A DNA stretch of 64,000 nt from JAVKBW01 sp040222995 (GCA_040222995.1 JAVKBW010000053.1:186001-250000), one strand, 5' to 3'. Positions 1 through 8,407 are shown, counted from the first letter of the stretch. Program-made: numbers and translations. Notes: a model not told the origin generated them from the letters alone.

Positions 1-741
1 GCGCTTGCCGTCAAAGCAGTTCTGCTTCACATGCGCGATGCGGGCGGTGAGGGTGGAAACATCGATGTTGCAGGCATCGTAGACCTTCTTGGCGTCGGGC
101 TGTTCGATATGCGCCGTCGGCGGCTTCACCTTGATGATGTTCGCGCCGAGCTGGGCGGCCAGATGCGCCGCATAGGCCACGACGTCGACCGCGGTTTCAC
201 CGTCCTTCGACAGCTTGCCGCCGCGCGGATACGACCAGATGACCACGGCCAGACCCTTCGACTTGGCTTCGCGGGTCAGTTCGCGGGCTTCCTCGACCAT
301 GTCGTTGAACCTGTCGGAGCCGGGATACATGGTCAGGCCGATGGCGGAACAGCCGAGCTGCAGCGCGTCGTCGACCGAGGCGGTAACGGCCTGGTCGTCG
401 CTGGTCGACCACGAATTGGAGTGGTTGACCTTGAGGATGGTCGGGATCGCCCCGGCGAAGCTGTCGGCGCCCTGCGCAAGCTGGCCCAACGGGGCGGCAT
501 AGGCGTTCAGCCCGGCATCGATGGCGAGTTGATAGTGATAATGCGGGTCGTAACCGGCGGGGTTGGGCGCGAAGCTGCGCGCGCCGCCATGTTCCCAGCC
601 CTGATCGACGGGCAGGATCACCATCTTGCCGGTGCCGCCCAGCTTGCCGGCCATCAGGATCGAGGCCAGGTTGCGCTTCACGCCGGGGCTGTCGCCTTCG
701 TACCAGGACAGGATTTTCTTGATGCGTTGATTGATTTTCAT
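1..741 (-). CDS. class I fructose-bisphosphate aldolase (FbaB/DeoC-LacD type), 3' part cut by window edge
   Basis: Reading the minus strand from ATG at 741 gives an open frame of 247 codons running off the window without a stop. The N-terminus MKINQRIKKILSWYEGDSPG, the segment ILPVDQGWEHG and the strand IIKVKPPTAH (which carries the likely Schiff-base lysine) fit the archaeal/bacterial class I aldolase family, usually about 300 residues, so roughly 50-60 residues are missing at the C-terminus. It would cleave fructose-1,6-bisphosphate to DHAP and glyceraldehyde-3-phosphate in glycolysis/gluconeogenesis. The start is supported by AAGGGG 8 bases upstream. Transketolase and GAPDH genes lie 11-15 kb away on the same strand, but no pgk is seen. 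Family assignment is firm; exact substrate is inferred. Confidence 0.85.
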   Translation of the reverse strand, partial: MKINQRIKKILSWYEGDSPGVKRNLASILMAGKLGGTGKMVILPVDQGWEHGGARSFAPNPAGYDPHYHYQLAIDAGLNAYAAPLGQLAQGADSFAGAIPTILKVNHSNSWSTSDDQAVTASVDDALQLGCSAIGLTMYPGSDRFNDMVEEARELTREAKSKGLAVVIWSYPRGGKLSKDGETAVDVVAYAAHLAAQLGANIIKVKPPTAHIEQPDAKKVYDACNIDVSTLTARIAHVKQNCFDGKR

Positions 742-852
742 GGCTCGGACCCCTTGGCGTCGAATGGTTGTGTGTTTTCAGGCAATACGGTTTACACGGC
801 GGCGCGCCGGTATTCAACGATTTGCAGCTATGTATGTTTCTTCATTGTCGTC

Positions 853-1000
853 GATCCCCGCACGCGATGCGGGGTCCATTCCTGCGGCCCGGACGCGGGG
901 TGAGAGTTCAGTGGAATAGGTCCCGGCTCGGGGGCCGGGACTCGTTATTGTTGAAACAAAACCGGCCTGCGGGCTTGACCCGAAGGCCGGGGACCGGCGT
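853..1000. repeat. cluster of short GC-rich palindromes in the 742-1035 gap
   Basis: Three hairpin-forming units lie in this 294-base gap: 853-876 (GATCCCCGC/GCGGGGTC), 920-941 (GTCCCGGC/GCCGGGAC) and about 963-992 (GGCCT/AGGCC around GGGCTTGACCC). The same GACCCCGG..CCGGGGATC style recurs at 2404-2605 and 3845-3878, so these look like dispersed intergenic palindromic elements of the kind common in alphaproteobacteria. The first unit may also act as a terminator. I see no gene in the gap. Confidence 0.7.
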
Positions 1001-1035
1001 ATAGGGTTTGACTTGAACTTTTGCCCGAGGCTCCG

Positions 1036-1368
1036 ATGGCATCCGAACTATCGCATCAGGAAGAGGCCGCCCCGTCACGCGCCCCGCGGATCGTCAATTG
1101 GGTGTTCACCGCGTTCAACGGCCTGCTGTTCATTCCGGCCTGCGTCTTCGCCATGATGGCGTTGTACAATTCCGCGCCGGACGCGCAGGATACGGGCCTG
1201 GCTTTGTACATGAACGTGGCGCTCGCCGTGCTGCCGATCACCATCATCATCGCGCTGACCACGGCGTGGATTTACCATCGCGGCGGCTGGCACAAGACGT
1301 CCTATGGCTGCCATCTTGCGCCGCTGGCGAATATCCTGCTGGTCGTGCTGCTGCGTCTGGCGCACTGA
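1036..1368 (+). CDS. small membrane protein of unknown function, three membrane segments
   Basis: A 110-residue protein with a short polar N-terminus and three hydrophobic segments (roughly residues 20-43, 55-75 and 92-108) separated by short loops. The ATG at 1036 is preferred over the in-frame TTG at 1021 because GAGG sits 7 bases before it. It ends 9 bases before the DMT-transporter start, so the two are very likely co-transcribed. I do not recognise the family. A small partner or accessory subunit of the transporter is only a guess from position. Confidence 0.7.
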   Translation: MASELSHQEEAAPSRAPRIVNWVFTAFNGLLFIPACVFAMMALYNSAPDAQDTGLALYMNVALAVLPITIIIALTTAWIYHRGGWHKTSYGCHLAPLANILLVVLLRLAH

Positions 1369-1377
1369 CGGTGCGGC

Positions 1378-2391
1378 ATGGGTGAAAATTCCCCTGCCGG
1401 CGGTTCGGTCATCGGCCGCATCATCGCCTATTTCGCGAATGCGCCGAACCTGCTTGGCATCTGCTGCGTCGTCGGCGCGGTGATGGTCTTCGCGACCCAG
1501 GACATGCTGGTGAAGTGGCTCAGCGACGGGTATCCGCTGCACCAGATCGTGTTTACCCGCGCGGTGGTGGGCATAACAATTCTGCTCCTCGTGATCGTGC
1601 CGCTGGAAGGCGGCTACCGGATCCTGAAATCGAAGCATCTGCCGCTGCATCTGCTGCGCGGTCTTGCCGTCGTGATGGCGAACATGTCGTTCTTCCTGTC
1701 GCTGGCCTCGGTGCCGCTGGCCGATGCGGTGGCGATGTTTTATATCGCGCCGCTTTTGATCACCCTTCTGTCGATCCCGCTTCTGGGTGAAAAGGTCGGT
1801 ATCCGGCGGCTGTCGGCGGTTATCGTCGGTCTCGTCGGCGTGGTGGTGATGGTGCAGCCCGGCTCCGCCGAATTCCAGCTTGCCGCGCTGCTGCCGCTGG
1901 CGGCGGCGTTCTTTTATGCGCTGCTCAGCATCATGACCCGCAAGATCGGTATCCGCGACAAGGCGTCGACGATGGCGTTTTACGTACAGATAACCTTCGT
2001 CTTCGTCGGCGGCGCTTTCGGCGTTATTGCGGGCGACGGGCAGTATGCCGGCGGCGGCAATCCGCAGTTAGAATTTCTGCTGCGCGCCTGGGTCTGGCCG
2101 ACCCAGTCCGACCTGCTGCTGATGGTGCTGATCGGCGTTCTCAGCGGCGCCGGGGCGTACATGATCAGCCAGGGTTACCGGCTCGCCGAAGCCGCCACCG
2201 CCGCGCCGTTCGAATACACGTCTCTGCCGCTGTCGGTGTTCTGGAGCATCGTCATCTTCAGCGAGATTCCGGGCGTGAACACCTGGATCGGCATCGTCCT
2301 GATCTGCGGCAGCGGCCTGTACGTCTTCTACCGGGAATCGGTGCGCGGCAAGAAGGTCGCGTCGGCACGGCCGATGCCGCGTAATCGGTAA
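1378..2391 (+). CDS. EamA/DMT-superfamily transporter
   Basis: A 337-residue protein with about ten hydrophobic segments in two five-helix halves, the RhaT/EamA drug-metabolite transporter architecture. Typical features include an early GAVMVFATQDMLVKWLSDGY segment and a LLGEKVGIRRLSAVIVGLVG segment closing the first half. Proteins of this group export amino acids or other metabolites across the inner membrane; the substrate cannot be read from sequence. The length is slightly above the usual 280-310 because of a polar N-terminal extension and a basic tail. It is preceded at 9 bases by the small membrane protein gene and followed by an array of palindromic repeats. Confidence 0.88.
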   Translation: MGENSPAGGSVIGRIIAYFANAPNLLGICCVVGAVMVFATQDMLVKWLSDGYPLHQIVFTRAVVGITILLLVIVPLEGGYRILKSKHLPLHLLRGLAVVMANMSFFLSLASVPLADAVAMFYIAPLLITLLSIPLLGEKVGIRRLSAVIVGLVGVVVMVQPGSAEFQLAALLPLAAAFFYALLSIMTRKIGIRDKASTMAFYVQITFVFVGGAFGVIAGDGQYAGGGNPQLEFLLRAWVWPTQSDLLLMVLIGVLSGAGAYMISQGYRLAEAATAAPFEYTSLPLSVFWSIVIFSEIPGVNTWIGIVLICGSGLYVFYRESVRGKKVASARPMPRNR

Positions 2392-2403
2392 TATACAGCA
2401 CCG

Positions 2404-2605
2404 AGTCCCGGGTCTGACGCCCGGGGATCGCCATTATTTCAAAAGCGCTGTGTCCCGGACCTGATCCGGGATCTTCATCAGAATGCGTCGCAAGACCCCG
2501 GCTCGAAGGCCGGGGATCGGTGTATGGGGATCCTGATTCCCGGACTTGATCCGGGATCTTCATCAGAATGAGGCAAAAGACCCCGGCTCAGGGATCGGCA
2601 TTGTT
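2404..2605. repeat. tandem array of dispersed palindromic elements
   Basis: The gap between the convergent transporter and creatinase genes is almost filled by palindromes. A lone hairpin at 2404-2428 (AGTCCCGGG..CCCGGGGATC) is followed by two tandem copies of a composite unit, about 2453-2522 and 2539-2600. Each has a TCCCGGAcctgaTCCGGGATC-type hairpin, a shared CTTCATCAGAATG linker, and a GACCCCGGCTC..GGGATCGG hairpin; the second copy has lost part of its last hairpin. The array may also terminate both genes. Confidence 0.85.
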
Positions 2606-3826
2606 TCAGCACTCGATGATGTTCTTCTCCGGCCCGTAGGGGAATCCGGTGATGTTTTCCGCACCGTCCTGCCCGACGACCAGAATATCGTGTTCGCGAT
2701 ACCCGCCGGCGCCGGGCGTGCCTTCGGGAATGAACAGCATCGGTTCCATCGAAACCACCATGCCGGATTCCAGAACGGTGTCGATATCCTCACGCAGTTC
2801 CAGCCCGGCTTCCCTTCCATAATAGTGGCTCAGCACGCCGAAGGAATGCCCGTAGCCGAACGACCGGTATTGCAGCAGGCCCTCATCGGCGAGGAAGCGG
2901 TTGATCTCGTCGCAGATCGATGAACAGGCCATGCCGGGTTTAATCAGCGACTGGCCCAGTTCATGCGCTGCGACATTCGCCTGCCACAGTTTCAGGCTCA
3001 CCGCGTCCGGTTCGCCGAGAAACAGCGTGCGTTCCAGCGCGGTGTAGTAGCCGGAAATCATCGGGAAGGCGTTGAGGCTGAGTATATCGCCCTTGCGCAA
3101 GGCCCGCGTGGTGACCGGGTTATGCGCGCCGTCGGTGTTCAGACCGGACTGGAACCAGACCCAGGTATCGCGCAATTCGCTGTCGGGATGCGCCTTTGCG
3201 ATTTCCAGTTCCATGGCGTCGCGGCCGGCCATCGCGACATCGATTTCGCGTGCGCCTTCGCGGATCGCGGCGCGGATCGCTTCGCCGCCGATATCGGCAA
3301 TTCTCGCGCCGTCACGGATCAGGGCGATTTCCTCTGCCGACTTCACCATCCGGCCGGCCATCGCCGCAGGTGCGATATCAACAAGTTCCCGAACGCCCAG
3401 TATGTCGGCCAGCGCGTCGCGGGCGGCGAGCGTCAGGTGGTCGCCTTCGATGCCAAGGCGCGAAGCCGATCCGACGAGGCCGGAGACCGCGCGCCAGAAA
3501 TTGTTCCGCCGCCAGTCGGTATAGGTGACGTTGTCGGCGATGCTGCGCCGCCAGGGCTGTCCGGCGTCGATATTGGCGGAAACCGTTGTGCAGGTCTCCG
3601 GCGTCACGACGCAACCGAAGGGGCGGCCGAAGCTGCAATACAGAAAGCCCGAATAGTAGGCGATGTTGTGCATCGACGTCAGCACGACAGCGGGAATGTC
3701 CCGCGCCGCCATGATGTCGCGCAAAGCGGTCAGCCGGCGGGTGTATTCAGCGTCGGAAAACGGCAGCGGGGCCTTTTCACCATTGTGGCAGGTAAAGACA
3801 TCCGGCCGGTCAATCGGTGTGGTCAT
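2606..3826 (-). CDS. creatinase (creatine amidinohydrolase), M24 'pita-bread' fold
   Basis: A 406-residue protein predicted to hydrolyse creatine to sarcosine and urea. From memory it follows Pseudomonas creatinase along its whole length. It has FLYCSFGRPF (residues 61-70) in the N-terminal domain, TDGAHNPVTT with the catalytic His at 235, TALERTLF with Glu265 and VSMEPM with Glu361, i.e. the His232/Glu262/Glu358 set shifted by three. Metal-ligand residues of true M24 aminopeptidases are not conserved in creatinases, which fits. The ATG at 3826 has GAGGA close upstream and is preferred over the ATG at 3844. No creatininase, sarcosine oxidase or urease genes are adjacent. A related amidinohydrolase substrate cannot be excluded. 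Confidence 0.87.
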   Translation of the reverse strand: MTTPIDRPDVFTCHNGEKAPLPFSDAEYTRRLTALRDIMAARDIPAVVLTSMHNIAYYSGFLYCSFGRPFGCVVTPETCTTVSANIDAGQPWRRSIADNVTYTDWRRNNFWRAVSGLVGSASRLGIEGDHLTLAARDALADILGVRELVDIAPAAMAGRMVKSAEEIALIRDGARIADIGGEAIRAAIREGAREIDVAMAGRDAMELEIAKAHPDSELRDTWVWFQSGLNTDGAHNPVTTRALRKGDILSLNAFPMISGYYTALERTLFLGEPDAVSLKLWQANVAAHELGQSLIKPGMACSSICDEINRFLADEGLLQYRSFGYGHSFGVLSHYYGREAGLELREDIDTVLESGMVVSMEPMLFIPEGTPGAGGYREHDILVVGQDGAENITGFPYGPEKNIIEC

Positions 3827-3840
3827 TGTTTCGTCCTCAT

Positions 3841-3878
3841 CCAACCCGGGTATTGGATGACCCGGGATAAATCCGGGC
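3841..3878. repeat. palindromic element upstream of creatinase gene
   Basis: CCCGGG at 3845-3850 and again at 3861-3866, followed by an ATCCGGG arm, gives overlapping hairpins related to the repeats at 2404-2605. It lies in the 178-base gap upstream of the creatinase start and downstream of the next minus-strand gene. Nothing else is recognised in the gap. Confidence 0.55.
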
Positions 3879-4004
3879 GTACAGGACAGGGGCGCATCGT
3901 TACGACGGCCGCGCTGCGGTGTGTTTACGCGACGACGCCATCGCCGCTCGCAACGCAGGGTTCAGGTAGCGCCGAAGCGGTTTGCTGTCAATTTTTATCG
4001 GGTG

Positions 4005-5999
4005 TCAGCGGGAACAGTCGACCCGCATCACGACGATGGCCCCGGCGTCGTCGAGGATATCCAGCACGCGGCAGCTTTCCGGCAATATGTCCTGCGGCGA
4101 GAACCGGGCTTCGATGACGGGTTCGTTCTCACCGTCTGAACCTGCCGGTTTCAGTTCCCTGATGGTCATGCCGTTATGCCATGGCCAGACGGTTGCCGCG
4201 CCGTATTCGACCCTGAGTCCTGATATCCAGCCGTAGCCGCCTTTCTTGACATCGATGGAAAGACGATCGAGGGGCGGCCCGTTCCGCTGCGGCGACAGCG
4301 AAACCCAGCCACGCCAGTTGGCAGCCACGGCAACCGGCTGGAACCCGTCGATCTGCAGGGCGATGTCGCCGGAAAGCGGATTGTCGATCCTGAGCTGGAG
4401 CGCATCGCGTGCGACCGGGACCTCGAAAGCGATATCGATCCGGCTGTTTTCGGGTAGCAGCACCTTGCCGAAAAACTCGGGGATCGCCGATGCTGCGATG
4501 TCGATGCCATGACTCTCCTGCAACCACCGTTCTTCCTGATCCGTGCCTTTTATTGCCGGATAGTAAATCGCACCGTATGCGGTGCCGCCATGGGCGAGAT
4601 AAAGGTACAGCGGCAACTCGTTCATGTAGAGAATGCGCTTGCCGGGTTCGGCTGTCGGCAGGATACGCCCCGGCTGTGACTTGTCGAGCGACATGGTGCC
4701 CCATAGCACCATATGCGCGGCCTTGCCGATAACGGCCGGCGCGCCAGCCTGAATCTGCTGGGTGAAGATGAAAACGACGGCCAGTGCCGCGATGCCGACA
4801 CCAGCCTTTTTGTGCGTGGATTGCCCGGAACGGCATTCTTTCCACAGATGTGAAAATGCAACCCACGCGGCATGGGAAAAGGAACCGATGATCACCACAA
4901 TCAGCGGCACCCAGAGGCGCCGGAACAGTTCCGCCGGATAGCCCGGCAGGGTATGGAAGATCGAGGCCGCGACCATGCCGAACAGCAGACCGGCCATCAG
5001 CCAGACACTGCGCCGGCGCGCGGTTGGCGTCAGAATCAGACCGATTGCGGCGCCGGCCAGTATCATTAGCCCGGCCGGGTTGCCGAACCGTTCCGCCACC
5101 TGTTCTAGCGCGGAAACGGAATTTTCGCGAATGCCTTGCCAATAATTCCAGCCGTCGGGCACCAGAAACGCGCCACCGCTGAAGGTCGGGCCGGGAAAGG
5201 CGAGCGCGGCAAGACCGGGGGTCGCCCAGGCCAGACCGGCAAGGGTCAGAACCGTCCAGGCGCGTTTCTCCCGCCACGACATCAGGAAAAAATACAGGGC
5301 CAGGGCCAGCGCGCCATGGGCGCGGCCGGTCGGATGCATCCAGACCAGCACCAGAATGGCCGCAGGAAAAACGGCATCGAGCCAGCGGGGGCGCAGCAGA
5401 ACGGCGGCCCAGCAGCAGATGCCCAGCCCCAGCGCGATATTGCTCGGCACCACCCAGTGAAGACCGTGATATCCGGGGAACACTTCCAGCGCGAGAAACA
5501 GCAGACCCAGCCCGGCGGGTCCGGGGCCCCAAAGGGCATAGAGCAGGGCGGTCAGGCCGATAGCGATCAGGCCGGCCCCGATGAGCGACAGAGCATTCAG
5601 GGCGGTTTCCCAGTCAACGCCAACCGAGTTCAGTGTCGCCAGTGCGACCGAATGAGCCGCGTGATACATGTAATGGACACGCTGCAACAGTTTGCGCTGT
5701 TCCGTATCGGCCGTATCATCAACGCTGTTGCCGGCAGACCCCTGTTCGAGCAGATCGTTCAGGGCCGGGCAATTCTGCAGCGGACAGGACAGAAGCTGTT
5801 CACCCTTGGCGATATAGAACCATGAATCGATGGGGCCGACGACGCTGTCCCTGACCAGCATCGGGGTCGCAATCACGGCCAGCAGAACCAGGCCGAAGAT
5901 TGTTGCGCTGACCGCCAGAAAGGCCGGGCCGGCCTTCCCTTTGTGCCGCGTTATCCCGCGTCCCGACGCCATGCCGGCAGAAGAAGCAATATCCGTCAT
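4005..5999 (-). CDS. large polytopic membrane protein of unknown function, with C-terminal extracytoplasmic domain
   Basis: A 664-residue protein with one hydrophobic segment near residues 27-50, a loop of about 80 residues with a CPLQNCP pair of cysteines, then around nine or ten further membrane segments up to about residue 425. A soluble C-terminal region of about 230 residues follows. The layout (large first loop, many helices, C-terminal periplasmic domain) resembles GT-C-type lipid-linked glycosyltransferases or polysaccharide membrane proteins. I see no diagnostic catalytic motif, though a conserved Asp-Ser pair (PIDSWFYIAKGEQ) sits in the first loop where GT-C enzymes carry acidic residues. 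The start has a weak ribosome site; Met10 is an alternative. Function is not assigned. Confidence 0.75.
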   Translation of the reverse strand: MTDIASSAGMASGRGITRHKGKAGPAFLAVSATIFGLVLLAVIATPMLVRDSVVGPIDSWFYIAKGEQLLSCPLQNCPALNDLLEQGSAGNSVDDTADTEQRKLLQRVHYMYHAAHSVALATLNSVGVDWETALNALSLIGAGLIAIGLTALLYALWGPGPAGLGLLFLALEVFPGYHGLHWVVPSNIALGLGICCWAAVLLRPRWLDAVFPAAILVLVWMHPTGRAHGALALALYFFLMSWREKRAWTVLTLAGLAWATPGLAALAFPGPTFSGGAFLVPDGWNYWQGIRENSVSALEQVAERFGNPAGLMILAGAAIGLILTPTARRRSVWLMAGLLFGMVAASIFHTLPGYPAELFRRLWVPLIVVIIGSFSHAAWVAFSHLWKECRSGQSTHKKAGVGIAALAVVFIFTQQIQAGAPAVIGKAAHMVLWGTMSLDKSQPGRILPTAEPGKRILYMNELPLYLYLAHGGTAYGAIYYPAIKGTDQEERWLQESHGIDIAASAIPEFFGKVLLPENSRIDIAFEVPVARDALQLRIDNPLSGDIALQIDGFQPVAVAANWRGWVSLSPQRNGPPLDRLSIDVKKGGYGWISGLRVEYGAATVWPWHNGMTIRELKPAGSDGENEPVIEARFSPQDILPESCRVLDILDDAGAIVVMRVDCSR

Positions 6000-6091
6000 A
6001 CCCGTGTCACCATCGCCCCACAGTCAAACTGTTACGGGATGACGGGTTCTCCGGTCTACAAGAGAAGCCGGGGCTTTAAAGCGGATTTCTG

Positions 6092-6691
6092 TCAATTTTT
6101 ATCGGGTAGCGCCGTCATCGCCACGTTAATGAATCGTTCGGATGCCTGACGGTCGATGCCGCTGCGGGCCATCACGGCGAGGGCCAGAACCTGCCCTGCG
6201 AAGAATTCGCCCAGCGCCTCGGTGTCCACGTCGGCCGGCAGTTCGCCAGCGGCCCTGGCCCGGCGGAACCGGTCGACCAGCGCCTGCCGGCGTTCGGCGT
6301 CCAGCCGGCGGGTCAGCTTTTCCGTGGTTTCCGGCGCATGACTGGACTCGACCAGACTGTTTACGAAAAAACAGCCGCAGGGGCCGTCGGGGTCGAGATT
6401 GGCGTTGGCGACGGTTTCAAGATAGCGGCGAATGACGACGGGCAGCGGGTCGGTCGATGTCGCGAGATCTTCTTCCATCTGGTTACCCAGAATTTTTACG
6501 TAGTGGGTCAGCGCGGTGTTGAACAGCGTCTCCTTATCGCCGAAATTCGCGTACAGGCCGGGCTTGGCCATGCCGGTTGCGGCGACCAGATCGTTCATCG
6601 ATGTCGCATCGTATCCCTTTTCCCAGAACACCTTCATCGAGGTTTCAAGAACTTCGTTCGGGTCTGTCTTGCGGGGTCGTCCGCGGGTCAT
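6092..6691 (-). CDS. TetR/AcrR-family transcriptional repressor
   Basis: A 199-residue regulator with a TetR helix-turn-helix at about residues 10-55 (KVFWEKGYDATSMNDLVAAT then GLYANFGDKETLF) and a ligand-binding C-terminal domain. The start at 6691 (MTRGRPRK) is preferred because GGAG lies upstream and the family usually begins this way; an in-frame ATG at 6709 would abut one operator. The gene is divergent from an SDR gene, and two matching 12-base inverted repeats lie between them, so it most likely represses itself and that oxidoreductase. The CGCFF segment in the effector domain suggests a reactive-electrophile or thiol-sensing possibility, which is inference. Confidence 0.9.
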   Translation of the reverse strand: MTRGRPRKTDPNEVLETSMKVFWEKGYDATSMNDLVAATGMAKPGLYANFGDKETLFNTALTHYVKILGNQMEEDLATSTDPLPVVIRRYLETVANANLDPDGPCGCFFVNSLVESSHAPETTEKLTRRLDAERRQALVDRFRRARAAGELPADVDTEALGEFFAGQVLALAVMARSGIDRQASERFINVAMTALPDKN

Positions 6692-6716
6692 GATTTTCGG
6701 CGTCTCCATAAAAAAG

Positions 6717-6728
6717 TACCAACCGGTA
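6717..6728. promoter_or_regulatory. putative TetR operator O1
   Basis: TACCAACCGGTA, an inverted repeat (TACC-N4-GGTA), lies just upstream of the TetR gene. It matches the second site at 6769-6780, with centres 52 bases apart. Its position would let the repressor cover its own promoter or ribosome site. Confidence 0.75.
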
Positions 6729-6768
6729 ATTTAATCGCTTGCAATCGTAGTGCAAGTCCCTATTTAAA

Positions 6769-6780
6769 TACCGTTCGGTA
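6769..6780. promoter_or_regulatory. putative TetR operator O2
   Basis: TACCGTTCGGTA, a perfect inverted repeat (TACCG-TT-CGGTA), lies 48 bases before the SDR start. It resembles the TACCG(N2)CGGTA operators known for several TetR-type regulators of oxidoreductase genes. Confidence 0.8.
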
Positions 6781-6828
6781 CTTAAATGACATCCAACACC
6801 CACATTTTCACCCGATGGAGAAATCAGC

Positions 6829-7569
6829 ATGAGCAGAATTTCAGGAAAAACAGCCCTTGTTACCGGTGCGAACCGGGGCATTGGCAAAGCGTTCGTTGAA
6901 CAGTTGCTGGCGGCGGGCGCAGCGAAAATCTACGCCACGGCGCGTAACAAAGACAGCCTTGCCGATCTGGTTGCAAACAGCAACGGCCGCGTCATCGCGC
7001 TGACGCTGGATGTCACGAAACCGGATCAGGTCGCCACAGTCGCCAAGGCAGCGGCAGACGTTTCGTTGCTGATCAACAATGCAGGCGTTGCCGCCTATGA
7101 AAGCATTCTCCAGGCCCCGTCTGCCGATAGTGCGCGCGATGAAATGGAAACCAACTATTTCGGTCCGTTCAATACGATCAGGGCGTTTGCGCCGGTGCTC
7201 AAGTCGAACGGCGGTGGCGTTATCGTAAATGTTTCGTCTATTGCCGCGCACGTTACCTTTCCGGTGCTCGGAACCTACAGCGCATCGAAAGCGGCGGTGC
7301 ATTCACTGACGCAGAGCGTGCGGGCGGAACTGGCCGCACAGGGCACGCTGGTTGTCGGCGTCTATCCCGGCCCGGTCGATACCGACATGGCGGAACACGT
7401 CCCGATGGAGAAAACACCGACATCGGTCGTGGCGAAAGCCGTGCTGGACGGGATCGAGGCGGGTGAGGAAGACATCTATCCCGACCCGACCGCAATCGAC
7501 ATGCATGCCGGTCTGCTCGCCGATCCGAAAGCGGCTGAACGTCAGGCCGGTCTGATGTTGCCGCAATAA
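6829..7569 (+). CDS. short-chain dehydrogenase/reductase (SDR)
   Basis: A 246-residue classical SDR. The nucleotide-binding motif TGANRGIG is at residues 13-20, NNAG near 83-86, the catalytic Ser in NVSSIAA near 138, and the YSASK Tyr/Lys pair near 152-156. It is an NAD(P)H-dependent oxidoreductase of unknown substrate. The ribosome site GGAG is 8 bases before ATG. It is divergent from the TetR gene with shared operators, so it is likely induced when the repressor binds its ligand. A hairpin terminator follows at 7602. Confidence 0.92.
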   Translation: MSRISGKTALVTGANRGIGKAFVEQLLAAGAAKIYATARNKDSLADLVANSNGRVIALTLDVTKPDQVATVAKAAADVSLLINNAGVAAYESILQAPSADSARDEMETNYFGPFNTIRAFAPVLKSNGGGVIVNVSSIAAHVTFPVLGTYSASKAAVHSLTQSVRAELAAQGTLVVGVYPGPVDTDMAEHVPMEKTPTSVVAKAVLDGIEAGEEDIYPDPTAIDMHAGLLADPKAAERQAGLMLPQ

Positions 7570-7601
7570 TCGTCGGCGTCTTACCGAAACCGACAACCAC
7601 C

Positions 7602-7623
7602 AGGCCGGGCCAACACCCGGCCT
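7602..7623. terminator. hairpin between convergent SDR and amidotransferase genes
   Basis: AGGCCGGG (7602-7609) and CCCGGCCT (7616-7623) form an 8-bp GC-rich stem with a 6-base loop in the 67-base gap between two converging genes. There is no long T-run, so it may be a weak bidirectional terminator. Confidence 0.6.
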
Positions 7624-7636
7624 GTCTGGCGTCTGT

Positions 7637-8407
7637 CTAAATCGTTAAGCCGGAAATCGTCCGTTCGCCATCGGCCTTTGCGATCAGCATCGTATCAGGC
7701 GCCAGGGCGTTCCAGCTCGCGGTATTGCCATCCAGCGGTTCGGACACCACCACCAGCCCGTTATCGTTGTGGCCGTAGTAAAGGGTCGGCGGCTTTTCGT
7801 CGTTGGAATAGCGCAGGGCGTACAGGTTGCGGCCGTCGGCAAACGCGGCGGTGATGCGGAACGGTTCCTCAATGCCGGCCTTGTCCATCAGGTCGACGAC
7901 CTGCCGGATGGTCTTCTCGCTGGCGGCGCACGGGTTGTCATCCAGCCCGTTGGCCAGCATCAGCAGAAAGATCGCCTCGCTGTCGGTCGTTCCCTTGCGG
8001 TGGGAATACAGATCGTCCGGCAGCAGATTGTCGATCTGCCGCCGCACCTTTTCGTATTCGCCGATCTGCCCGTTATGCATGAACAGCCACTGCCGCACCG
8101 AGAACGGATGGCAGTTCTGGCGTGACGTCGCGGTGCCGGTCGAGGCCCGGACATGCGCGAAGAACAAAGGCGACTGGATGTGATGCGCCAGATTGCGCAG
8201 GTTGGCGTCGTTCCAGGCCGGCAGGACTTCGCGGAACAGGCCCGGTTCCGTCCGCTCGCCGAACCAGGCGACGCCGAAGCCGTCGCCGTTGGTCGTGGTG
8301 ACGGATTCCCGCGCATTCAGGCTCTGGTCGATCAGCGAATAGTCGGGCTCGAACAGCAACTGTTCCAGAAATATCGATTTTCCGAAATAGCTCAGCCAGC
8401 GGCACAT
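7637..8407 (-). CDS. class II glutamine amidotransferase (YafJ/EgtC-like)
   Basis: A 256-residue protein. The start MCRWLSYFG places the nucleophilic cysteine at residue 2 after Met removal, the hallmark of Ntn-type class II amidotransferases. GGGAGGG sits just upstream of this ATG, so the longer upstream reading is rejected. Family motifs include NGDGFGVAWFG, FAHVRASTG, FMHNGQIG and GTTDSEAIF. It would hydrolyse glutamine or a gamma-glutamyl bond. EgtC acts in ergothioneine synthesis, but no egtB or egtD is nearby, so the YafJ-like label of unknown substrate is safer. It lies about 50 bases downstream of the ABC exporter gene on the same strand and may be co-transcribed. Confidence 0.88.
   Translation of the reverse strand: MCRWLSYFGKSIFLEQLLFEPDYSLIDQSLNARESVTTTNGDGFGVAWFGERTEPGLFREVLPAWNDANLRNLAHHIQSPLFFAHVRASTGTATSRQNCHPFSVRQWLFMHNGQIGEYEKVRRQIDNLLPDDLYSHRKGTTDSEAIFLLMLANGLDDNPCAASEKTIRQVVDLMDKAGIEEPFRITAAFADGRNLYALRYSNDEKPPTLYYGHNDNGLVVVSEPLDGNTASWNALAPDTMLIAKADGERTISGLTI

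Noticed and set aside
4174..5532. 452-residue minus-strand frame inside the large membrane protein
   Set aside because: Same-strand alternative frame, Arg-rich and without hydrophobic pattern, whereas the other frame has clear membrane helices.
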